From: Erigeron canadensis
Lineage: Eukaryota; Streptophyta; Magnoliopsida; Asterales; Asteraceae
DNA length: 64,000 nt
Reading direction: 5' to 3'
Assembly: GCF_010389155.1 (NCBI RefSeq)
Contig: NC_057762.1
Span: forward strand, 31,866,055 to 31,930,054
In this document: in pieces, positions 11,953 to 22,531 of the stretch
Numbering within the stretch: position 1 is the stretch's first letter
How the letters are laid out: every line of letters starts with the position of its first letter
The notes under the pieces: model-generated
Seen by the model: the letters and a program-made list of their open reading frames with translations, nothing else
Database searches by the model: none
Told to the model about the DNA's origin: nothing
Made by a program: the position numbers and the translations under genes

Positions 11953-12634
11953 ATGGCAGACAACGAAATATATGTCCCTGATGAGATTGTCAAGAGCATA
12001 CTTGTTCGGTTGCCTACAAATTCATTGACCCGGTTCAGATGCGTATCTAGACATTAGAACCATCTGATCTCATATCCCGACTTCATGAAGTCCTTGTCAC
12101 GCCGAAAAATCTTTCTGTCGGGTCAATTCTGTCAGACGATAGAAAATGTTGTAAGCGGTGAAAACATAATGGGGTATCGTATGGTATGGTGATGGCTCAT
12201 CCTCCTACTTTTCAAGTAGCACGTGCTGCACGACCAACTGTTGGTGGAACAACCAATGGGTTAGTCCTGTTAGTACTATGTAGCATTGATATGTACATAT
12301 ATAATCCATTGACTAGAACTTTGAAAAAGGTCCCCAACCCACCTGCCTATAGCTACATGATGAACTTAGCGTTTGGATTGGGTCATGGTGCAACCATAGA
12401 CGATTTAAAGATTGTGACACTCGGAGTTTACAACCGTGTTATGTCATTATATATCTTGGGGTGTCTTGAGTGTTAAAAACCAATCATGGAGCACAATGTC
12501 AGAATCAACTATCGGGTAATTTTATGGGTTTTCTAGGCCTACATCGGACACATTTTTAAATGGATTCTTGTATTGGAAAGCACGTAAGGATCACTCTAGT
12601 TTTAGTAGGTCGCTACTACTGGCTCTAGATATCA
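11953..12634 (+). pseudogene. F-box/FBA-type protein, copy 4, stop in F-box and 3' truncated
   Basis: It begins ATGGCAGAC (MADNEIYVPDEIVKSILVR) but the conserved tryptophan of the F-box (HWNR in copy 1) is a TAG stop at about 12055. A further frame change occurs near 12185. A readable FBA stretch follows ([43 protein letters not shown]), and the frame breaks again near 12460. Similarity to the other copies stops at about 12634, just after LALDIK, so the last ~100 codons and the shared 3' flank are missing. Confidence 0.85.
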
Positions 12635-14763
12635 AATCTGTAAAAGTAATAAACTCTTTGGATCCTCAACTATAAAAGCATTTTCTTCATGTCCACAAAT
12701 ATGCTCATCTGATCCGCTTATGAAGACACATATCATTTGATATTTCTTTTATAGTACCCGTTGTACGTCCAATAACGGGTCGAAAGTTGCCTAACGTGTA
12801 TATATTCACATGCTTACAGCATCCTAATTCAGTTTATGTAAAACAAAAAAATCTGTTAATTTGATAAGATAATTATTGGATCGTATATTCGTATCTAATA
12901 CGTCAACTATTTACAAATTTATGAAATTGTACAAAATCGTGTCAGTATCAACTTTATTGTTTGACCCATTTCAGTTTTAACTTTAATATTTGTGTCGACG
13001 TCTGATTTATATTAGGAAAAGAAAAGAGAAGGCCAAGAAGGATATTCGAGGTCATTGGTTTGGGTTTGATGATTGTCAATATGACGAGAAGATCATGTGT
13101 TGTTTCGAATTATACCCAAAATTCTGTTTATGGTCGTTCAGATCTACGCAGCTGTAAGAAAACAGGTGACACGAGTTCATTCAGCGTTGGATCGCTTTGA
13201 TTCTTGTCATGAATCCCATCTATAATTTGGGATGTAAGTTATGTTAGAAAATCAGTTTTTTGATCAATATATGAATTTCGTATGTCTTCCCTGTCACAAG
13301 TGTGGGTTTGTGTGTGTGAATTTTCCAAGTTGTCAATATTCAATGTGAATGAACGATAATTTGAAGAGTTGTTTTTAAGTATTCTTTGAATCAACATGTT
13401 CAATTATTTATGCCCATTTTTTTCTCTTCTAATTCAACAACCCACCTGAACCTTACAGGAAACACAAAGAAGTGACGAATTAATATATATGGATCAGATG
13501 ATCAATATATTTATTAGATGATAATAATCAATTCATCAGATCAGAAAAATTGAGAGAACAATAGAAAAGGTGATCTCAGGTGAATGAATCGAATGAATGA
13601 TCAACAAACTAAAAGGGTTGTATATACGAGTATATATCTTTTATAATTTTAATCACTGAACTTTAGAACTCTATCACTTTTACTCTTCTTAATATTTTTA
13701 CATTTATACGAACAATATTAGTCAAGAAACAATAAAATTATATATAAATTTAACAAAAAGTGTGAAATTAGCCACGCAAGTCGATATAACTAATTAGTAG
13801 TGCCAAAACCAAAAATGACCCAAACTAAAAACCGAAACTAAATAGTACTCATCGATACTGATACCGGTATGGTACTGGATCGATTTAATTAAAATACTAA
13901 AAGACCCTTATAAATTAAGATAATTTTAAATCCGCTGCTATATCAACGGACAAAATTTTGAAAATGTAAGCTAGCTAACCGATAAAAAACAAAAAGTTAT
14001 TTTTTATTTTGTATACATGCATTTCTAGCTAGTAGTAAATTAACATCATATATAGTTAAGAAGTAGAATACTATCCACCTAGAACAGTAAATCTGAACTT
14101 GAAGGACCTACTAATCTTTAATTCAACGATACAAAACATTTATCGACCTGCTTATATAATTTTATATCGAGTTATCGACATAGATTTCTTATTTACAAGT
14201 GGCCTCTGCTTGTCAGATATGGCCCAACACATAATGAGTCAAGCATGGGATATTACTTTTACTGTTACTATCTTAGCAGCAATAGAGATATCAAGATATT
14301 TAAAGTAGTTTGGATCCTACTGAAAATAAAGTTATTAAAAGTGTCGACATCGTCACCTCATTAGCACGTACAATTACTTGCTAAAATTAAGTTTTTATTG
14401 AGTAAGTCCTCATGATATAGTTAATTATTGATATCAACCGTCTTAATTTAAAAATGTTACACCGCCTTTGTCAAAATGTGAGAAGTGACTGGAGAGTGGA
14501 GACTCAAGATGGTGATGCTTGACTAACCCTTTATGTATCCTATAAGGTAAAAACCAAGTTTTACATCTGAATAATGAGTAAGCGAGCAACAAGTTACGCC
14601 GTTATCTCTTTTTGAATAGAAAAGCCTATTCTATAGAATACAAATCCTTGGCTCCTCGGGCTTTGTGAGTCTTTATGGATCACCTTCTGCACCCGCTCTA
14701 AAAACCGATGCTTTATATTAGATTTTCAAGTTCATATTATATAACTATATATATGTATGTTTA
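12635..14763. other. Spacer with no recognised gene
   Basis: The DNA is AT-rich and unlike the F-box flanks. 13016-13200 is open in more than one forward frame behind a possible acceptor ('ttatattag'), but neither translation resembles a family I know. I saw no transposon ends here. Confidence 0.4.
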
Positions 14764-15055
14764 GGCTATCTCCAATTTGGGTGCCTTTGGGTGTCTTTAG
14801 GCGTCCTTAGGTACCTTTGAATATCTTTTGACGTTGAAACTTTTCCAAATTTAAAGACTTTTTGAAGGATGCTCTTACCTAAGGCCATGTCGTTACTTGT
14901 CCTTACCTAATATATTTTTGCTTTAGTTAGAGGTAAAATATATGTAAGGATCGATGTTTGTATAATTGGAAATAAAATTATAAGATTTAAAAGATATATA
15001 AGGATGTGTAAGAGCATGATAACGTGTAAGGACGTTTTTAGCATTGGAGATAGCC
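14764..15055. mobile_element. PIF/Harbinger-type (Tourist-like) MITE
   Basis: The terminal inverted repeats GGCTATCTCCAAT and ATTGGAGATAGCC are perfect over 13 bases. They are flanked by TTA on both sides (14761-14763 and 15056-15058), the 3-bp target duplication of the PIF/Harbinger superfamily. The 292-bp interior is AT-rich and non-coding. Confidence 0.9.
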
Positions 15056-15593
15056 TTACGGATCAACGGAAACAATCTGTTTTTTTTTCGTGAATTAAGG
15101 GTATAACTTATAAGGCATGCATGTCAACACTCAACTATTTATAAAAATCGACATGGGGAGTTTTTTATATTTAGGTGGTATACAAAATGCATGATAGTGT
15201 ACCCATTATCTAATACTCGTAACATACACAATCGAACTCCTATCTATCATATTCTATTAAATTTTATATGTAAAAAAAAAAGTAAATACATGAAAAGCTT
15301 TTGGTATTATGTATCATTTTGATATTAAAAGCCCGTATCTGATCTATCACACGAATCACTAAATATGTCTTTTATATATGTTTATTTTTGACAAATTTTG
15401 AAATTGTAATTCTGAAATTGTATATGTGAGCCTATATCATTACATTATGATGATATTATTAAGATTTAACATTATAATTAAAGACGTAAAAGAAAAGGAC
15501 CAACTACGATTACCGATGAGTAAAGTTAATTAGTTGGCATACATGCATGTAGTATAGGTAGATAGTTACGTGTCAAACAACAAGCCATGCAAA

Positions 15594-15637
15594 GACACGT
15601 GTCTTGATCCTAGAAACAGCCAATGTACTATATAAAT
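15594..15637 (+). promoter_or_regulatory. Probable core promoter of the defensin gene: palindromic G-box and TATA box
   Basis: GACACGTGTC (15594-15603) is a perfect 10-bp palindrome around the G-box/ABRE core CACGTG. A TATA box, CTATATAAAT, lies at 15628-15637, about 90 bases before the ATG. An RY-like CATGCATG is at 15542-15549. Such motifs are known from ABA- or seed-responsive genes; any role here is inferred from spacing alone. Confidence 0.6.
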
Positions 15638-15723
15638 GGGAAGCTTTCATTGTGTTGTTATTATAACTTTACATTGTTATTAATATATCATTATATATAT
15701 ACTTGCAGTAATCAAATATCAAA

Positions 15724-16338
15724 ATGGGAAAAGCTTTCATTGTGTTCATGTTGGTGCTTGTTTTCTTTGCCTCTGGTATGTGATTATAATTACTCCACAC
15801 ATTTAAGTTAAACTTTGACCCGAGTGCATGTACATTAATTCTTAATTAATTTTGTGTTATGAATCTCGTGTGTCAATGTTTAATTATTTCGTTGATCTAA
15901 TTAGTGTCTTGACCCGCTTTTATCTACTTGTAGCGGGAGACTTACCTTCCATATATATATAAGCCGAACTGAAGTAAACGTATAATATACCTTTTATATC
16001 CAAAACTTACACTTAAATATTATAGTAAATAATACAATTATTTTCATCCTTTTATGTACATACATACTTCTATATACGTCTTATATATATAAAGAAAAAA
16101 AGTCGGTGCATGTGTTCCAAGTACGTGGTATTTCATATTTGTATTAGTTGACTAAAATTATTGTTGTGTAGAAGAGAATATGGTGAAGGTGACAGAAGGG
16201 AAGATGTGCGAGACGACGAGCCATGCATTCAGTTGTGCAAATGATTGGACATGCAACAGCAAATGTGAGAAACAGGGCTTTGCTCAAGGCAAATGTGATG
16301 GTATGCGACGTAAATGCCGTTGCCTCAAGCAGTGTTAA
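15724..16338 (+). CDS. Plant defensin (gamma-thionin), secreted, two exons
   Basis: Small cysteine-rich antimicrobial peptide of the plant defensin family; most members are secreted and act on fungal membranes. Exon 1 (15724-15775) encodes most of a signal peptide, MGKAFIVFMLVLVFFAS. The 396-bp intron (GTATGT...TAG) is phase 1 and interrupts the signal region, as is usual in plant defensins. Exon 2 is 16172-16338. The 72-residue precursor has exactly eight cysteines in the mature part, spaced C-x8-C-x5-C-x3-C-x9-C-x6-C-x1-C-x3-C, which is the defensin pattern. The gamma-core GKCDGMRRKC fits GxC-x(3-9)-C and is strongly basic. There is no C-terminal propeptide, so vacuolar targeting is unlikely. 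A short acidic or neutral stretch (ENMVKVTEG) separates the signal from the first cysteine. Antifungal activity is a family expectation only. Confidence 0.93.
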
Positions 16339-17164
16339 TTAGTTACGTACTACGTGCAATAAGCAACGAAAAGACTCAATCAAAAATGCCTTGTAATTCT
16401 ACTTTTACTGCTATATGTATGTGCTAGCTAGTAGTTTATTACCTTATCATATGATCATCATCAGTCGTGTACTCGTGTCTGATGGATCGATGGGAAATTT
16501 CATATAATTAAATAAAAAGCAGAGTCTTTCTATTGACATATACCATCATCATCATCGTATAGTAAAAGATCTCTTAAATTTGTACTCTTATAAAATTAGA
16601 GTTTGTTTGTTTTTTTAACCATTAGATGACTGAATAAATAAATAATGTTTATATGGATTAAGTCAATATTATTTTTTTTATTAGGTCATAAAAACAAATA
16701 CTTTTATGACTAAATGGATTAATTAAGTATTTTTAATTAAGTATGATTTTTTCTATTAAGACATTAACAAACATCATGACTAAATGAATTATTTATTTTT
16801 AAATAAGTCATGATTTTTTTTATTAAAATATCAACAAACACTACCAACGTGTATACATCTCAAGATAATATAAACTTATCTCTTAATTAAACAAAGCGTG
16901 ACAACTAACAAGATTAAGGTTATCCTTTGTAAAGGGGTTTCTAATAAAAGCTCTAAGCAAATAGACTATTTTTAAAAAATTTAGCCTTAAAGTTCGAGAA
17001 AAAAATAAAATAAAAATCCAGCTCTGAATTGAATAAAGCTTTAAAATAAAAATTTAAGGGTGAAAACAAATTCCCAGTTTCTAATATATCCCAGCTCCAA
17101 AATTAAAGTATAGCTCTTGGGACAGCCACGATTATGCCCAAAACTCCTATGTAGTGGCGTGGAC
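16339..17164. other. Downstream of defensin; AT-rich repeat-like DNA
   Basis: No gene is seen. About 16600-16850 contains short inverted and direct motifs (repeated 'atgactaaat', 'tttttattaa') and an end resembling 'caacaaacac'. This could be an old MITE, but matching termini and a target duplication are not clear. Confidence 0.35.
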
Positions 17165-17623
17165 TAGTGTTTTAAATACCGGTACGTACTGGCCAGTATT
17201 ACTCGGAATACCGGATACCGAGTAGTACCCTGGTATAACCATCCAGGTTTGTCCGATATTTTAACTATTCAATACTGGCCGGTATTTCCGGTATTTTCAG
17301 GTATTACCGGAATGGTAATACCGGTATTTTGATTTTTTTTTTGAATTTTTTTTTAATATTATTTTTCGATACTTTAATGTTATGTTTTGTTATTTGTGAA
17401 CTTTAAAACTTATATTTTGCTAGAAAATACCTATTTAGTATTATTTTTGAGTGGATTGTACTTATATTTTGACTATTTTTGTTAAATTGTAACAAGCTAG
17501 TTTTGTAGGATTTTTATAAAAATAAAAATAAAAATAGAAAAATTAAATTACCGTGCCGATACGTACCGGCCAGTATACCGGTAGTACCGGTACCGGATAC
17601 CCGTACCGGTATTTAAAACATTG
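17165..17623. mobile_element. hAT-type MITE rich in 'taccggta' motifs
   Basis: The left end TAGTGTTTTAAATACCGGTAC is mirrored by the right end, whose reverse complement is CAATGTTTTAAATACCGGTAC. The flanking octamers 'gcgtggac' (17157-17164) and 'gcttggaa' (17624-17631) agree at 6 of 8 bases, a good candidate for an aged 8-bp hAT target duplication. The arms are dense in 'accggta' and 'ggccagta' repeats that can pair with each other. The interior is AT-rich and has no transposase. Confidence 0.8.
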
Positions 17624-18015
17624 GCTTGGAAACAGTTATGAATGGTCCTCAAAAAATATTTACGTCATGCGGTTCTATTGAATCAACTCAATGCATCTTT
17701 GAAGAAACTGAAATTTCTTTCGACTCTATGCATCTTTCCGAAATTTTTACAAAATCAAGGGAAAAAAAAACAATCATCTCATGGAACCCGAGTGCGTCCA
17801 AACATTAAATAAATTTGGCATACGGTAGCATGTGACTGGCGTGGTAAATGTTGAGAACGTGTCGTGATCAAAAGGCATACTAGTCGAGTATACATTAGGG
17901 ACTATATCAATTTACAGTAAGTTAAGAACTAATCATGATCCGCAAAGATACTCTGGAACACGACCGTCTTGAGAGTTTGGCATAACCTTAAATAGCTATA
18001 ATACTTTTATAATTA

Positions 18016-18089
18016 ACTTAATTTACAACTACACTTAACTTTTAAGGGAAATACTTAATTTACAACTACACTTAACTTTTAAGGGAAAT
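18016..18089. repeat. Perfect 37-bp tandem duplication
   Basis: Two adjacent identical 37-base units, each starting 'acttaatttacaacta' and ending 'taagggaaat' (18016-18052 and 18053-18089). No mismatch is seen, so the duplication is recent. Confidence 0.95.
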
Positions 18090-19583
18090 GATAAACAGAA
18101 CCTCAGGACTATGTTTATCATGTTATTACATACATAAATAATTTGCACGTTGAACATAACTACTCCTATATTTACGGATTGATATCTATTGTACAATTTT
18201 TTTTTACATCAATACTTTTACTAACGCCATCGCCAACATGACTGCCAATGTCGCCGTGACCGTTACATCGCACGGGTATATGACTATAAGTCTATAATTC
18301 CTAATCTATGGATAAAGTTGAGCACATACCTTTTGATTAAAATCAAAAGGTCAAGATGCCAACTTTACCAATAAAGTTAGGTTACGATATCAATAATCTA
18401 TACCATTTTGTAAAAATAATGATAAATGTCTAAAAAAAATGCATAATAATACGTGTATTTCATTCATCTGTTGATAACTGTACTACACATTTTTTTTTCA
18501 TTTTTTAATCTCGACCGTTAAATCTGCCACATGTTTAAACATGTTCCTTTATAAAACAACAATCCTCCACGAGAAAAAAAAAATCATCCAAAATACAACC
18601 AAATCCTCTGCCATAAGTTTAAACATTTTCCTTTTATGAAACATTCCTCCACGAGTAAAAAAAGTCATCCAAAAAACAACCAAACCCTCGACATAATTAC
18701 TTTAAGTGATCATTATCAAGCAATCTAATGACCATAAGTCGTGTTTGGAACGATATAATTACTTTTGAGTGATCATCATCAAGCAAATTTAATGACAAAA
18801 AGTGATGTGGAAGATGGATGAAACCGGCCACGAACAAAAATGACCGAATTTAGTAGCTATATCAAAAATAACACCTCATCAAGTAACCCGAATTTGAAAA
18901 AACCTTTCTGTTTTCAGTAATCAAAAAATAAAAATGGAAAAAAAGATGGCAAAACCTAACCAACCTACTAGATCCTTTGTAGAAACTTCAAACATGTAAA
19001 TATACGATTTTGCGAGAAAAGGTTAAAAAGAGTAGAAATTTGATCCTCACTAACAACTTAATAAGACCGGCCATGCTTAGGTGGACCAAATCTTTTTATC
19101 TACATTATCAAAGAAGAGTGGCAAAAAGTATTACTGCCTTCTATAAACTCCGAAAAACACCACTGTCAAGATTTGAAGCCAAGGCGTCTATATAGTAGAC
19201 CAATCCTACATTGGCGCCTATTGATTTCTTTACACCATGTCACCATCACTTTGCACAAACAGGATTCAAGTAGAATTGTCTGTGAAATTGTTTAATGTTA
19301 TTGACCTTCTAAACTAACGAAAACCTGACTTGTTCTATTTTAATGGATAACAAGTCACAAAACTTAAGCTAACGTATTGTGAGATGTTTAGTAGTAGTAC
19401 CTACGATCGATATGCCAAGTAACTAAACCATTGAACACAGAAGAGCAAAAGTGTACCTGAATATGGCATGGGGTCATACATTAAAGAGAGCAAGAAGTAT
19501 CGCACGAAAAAGAAGATAAAATATCTCAATATTTCATTGAACAAAAAACTTAGAAGCATAATGTCTTGAGAACTGCTAATATC
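18090..19583. other. Intergenic DNA with diverged local duplications
   Basis: No gene is recognised. 18195-18262 has a GC-rich stretch ('gccgtgaccgttacatcgca') like the 3' ends of the Helitron-like elements in this window, probably a fragment. 18540-18690 holds two diverged ~80-base units sharing 'cctccacgag' and 'catccaaaa'. 18695-18800 holds two ~60-base units sharing 'taattactttt' and 'catcaagcaa'. Confidence 0.5.
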
Positions 19584-20677
<1,094 letters not shown>

Positions 20678-20951
20678 GAAAACTGTTTCTAATAAATTTC
20701 AAAGAACAGAGTATATTTGCCGCCGCCGCACGGAAATGGTGAGTGTGTGTTTAGAGATATACAGTTTTGAGGGTTTTTCAAGGAGTTTTTTGTTTCCGGG
20801 TTATTAAACCGGGTCGCTTTAGGATCGCCCGAATTTTATACATGGATTATGGATCTGGATAAGGATATGGCATTTACACAAACATATTTGATTTTTGACA
20901 AATTCTAAGACAAACAAATGTTTACATGACCAATTAAATCAATATTTTTTT
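20678..20951. other. eS25 5' leader and promoter region
   Basis: Minus-strand upstream region of eS25. A GCC-repeat stretch ('gccgccgccgc', 20720-20730) lies close to the start, and a GC-rich block ('accgggtcgctttaggatcg') at about 20807-20828. No clear TATA box was found. Confidence 0.35.
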
Positions 20952-21276
20952 ATAGCATTGTACCCGCGCGATGCAGCGGTGGTCGTGACGGCGACGGTGT
21001 AGTGATAGAGGCGACTGTTGGTGGTGGATGCGACGTCGAGTGCTGTAGATAATTCATATAAAAGTAATTAATTTAAAAGGTTAATGGAAATATTTTAGAA
21101 AAATAAAGGATTGATAGTGTAATTTAATTATTAATGTTAAGAGAATAGTGTATGTGAAAATATTTTAAAGGGTTGTAGCCTTATAGGTGAAAATATTATA
21201 TAGGAAGACATCTTAGATATTTTCTCCCCATGTAACTTTTAACATGGGGGCTATTTTCTTTAATATAGAGTATAGA
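20952..21276 (-). mobile_element. Short Helitron-like element, minus orientation
   Basis: The 5' end, read on the minus strand, is TCTATACTCTATATTAAAG, starting at 21276 next to an A. The 3' part is GC-rich ('ccgctgcatcgcgcgggtac') and ends near 20952. It shares the 'TCTATACT' start and 'CGCGCGGGTAC' end with the elements at 40160-40428 and 6941-7163. No coding capacity. The terminal tetranucleotide is degenerate. Confidence 0.55.
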
Positions 21277-21511
21277 TTAGTCCACATAAGTTTTGTTAAA
21301 TATGTTTATAAACATAACTTATTATTGTAGAATAATTTTTTTTTTCGGGACCATTTCTATTAAGTTTTATGACCTTAATCCTAATTTCACTCTTTGTGGA
21401 CCCGGAGTAATAACGGAATTGTAACCATTAGAAGATTTATGCCAATGAACAACTTAATATGACTTCTACACAAGATGTCTTACTAGTATATAATTTATGT
21501 TATCTGGGGTA

Positions 21512-21569
21512 CATGTAAGGTTTCACCATCATACGGTGAGCATGTAAGGTTTCACCATCATACGGTAAG
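21512..21569. repeat. 29-bp tandem duplication
   Basis: Two adjacent units, 'catgtaaggtttcaccatca' plus 'tacggtgag' and the same followed by 'tacggtaag', differ at one base (21512-21540 and 21541-21569). Confidence 0.9.
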
Positions 21570-21684
21570 CTTTTTTAATGTCGTATCTTGACTTAATGTT
21601 TGGAAAGAAAAAATATAATTTACATTTACAATATACAGTTACATTTATAAAAGGACATATTACTTATCGTATATTACATATGAA

Positions 21685-21887
21685 AAACCACTAGGTAATA
21701 GCCTAGTGGTTAACGGCCGTCACTTTTCAAAAGAGGTCATGTATTTAAGTCTTGCAACAGACAAACTTCAGATAATCAGAGATTATTAAGTGGTTGAGAT
21801 TCATTTGGCCTGCTTGGAAGATTAGTGGATACCAAATGATACATAGAATTAGAAGGTTCCTATCCAATTACTTTTCTTTTTTTTTTC
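21685..21887 (+). mobile_element. tRNA-derived SINE with T-rich 3' end
   Basis: A body of about 203 bp is flanked by a perfect 13-bp target duplication, TATTACATATGAA (21672-21684 and 21888-21900). Near its 5' end is a polymerase III A box, TAGCCTAGTGG (about 21697-21707). A weak B-box-like stretch follows about 50 bases later. The 3' end is a T-rich run rather than poly(A), as in several plant SINE families. The perfect duplication marks a fairly recent insertion. Confidence 0.85.
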
Positions 21888-21900
21888 TATTACATATGAA

Positions 21901-22531
21901 CAATAAAGTTTGTTGTATGGTATTTATAACATTACTTACTATCTTAAAATTTATGAATTGAAGTTCTCTCACACTGTTACATTGTTGATGTTAAATCTAG
22001 AACTATTAGTAAATTTTTATAGACATGCAAGTAATATACTGTAGTTACATAGCAATAATAGATGAATTGTGAATTTTGTGATGCATTAAACAATTTAACC
22101 TAACAAATAAGTCTATAGTAATGTATGCTACCTGAGTATAAGCACGCCATGAATACTTGTGTATAGCACCATCTTTGCTCACGATAAAGCATCTGTGGGT
22201 CTACCAACTTTTGACCTATACTATAAAACGACACGGGCTAACTACCGCACTATTTTACTAGTTACCAACAGGTGCTTAATTTGCCCACCTTGCTATCTAA
22301 GAAAATCTGTCAGAATCGGAATTGTTTGCCCAAAAAGGCTCATTTAAGCAATATACAATGTTCATTTCTATGTTTACAAGATAGTTATTGAAGAAAAGTT
22401 ATCCGTTCCTAATGACAATGGCATGAACATACCTATTACTCTATTATCATCACATTATCTTGAATCAGCATTTGTTATAAGCATCATATTACCTTGAATC
22501 AGCATTGATTCAATCATCGCATTACCTTGGA
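21901..22531. other. Spacer between SINE and CorA-like gene
   Basis: No gene is seen. The last 150 bases repeat 'ttgaatcagca'-like strings (22460-22545) and form the 3' flank of the minus-strand CorA-like gene. The ORF at 22159-22347 has no family likeness. Confidence 0.4.

Noticed and set aside
13016..13200. Open frames behind a possible splice acceptor
   Set aside because: Two frames are open, neither resembles a known family, and no partner exon was found.
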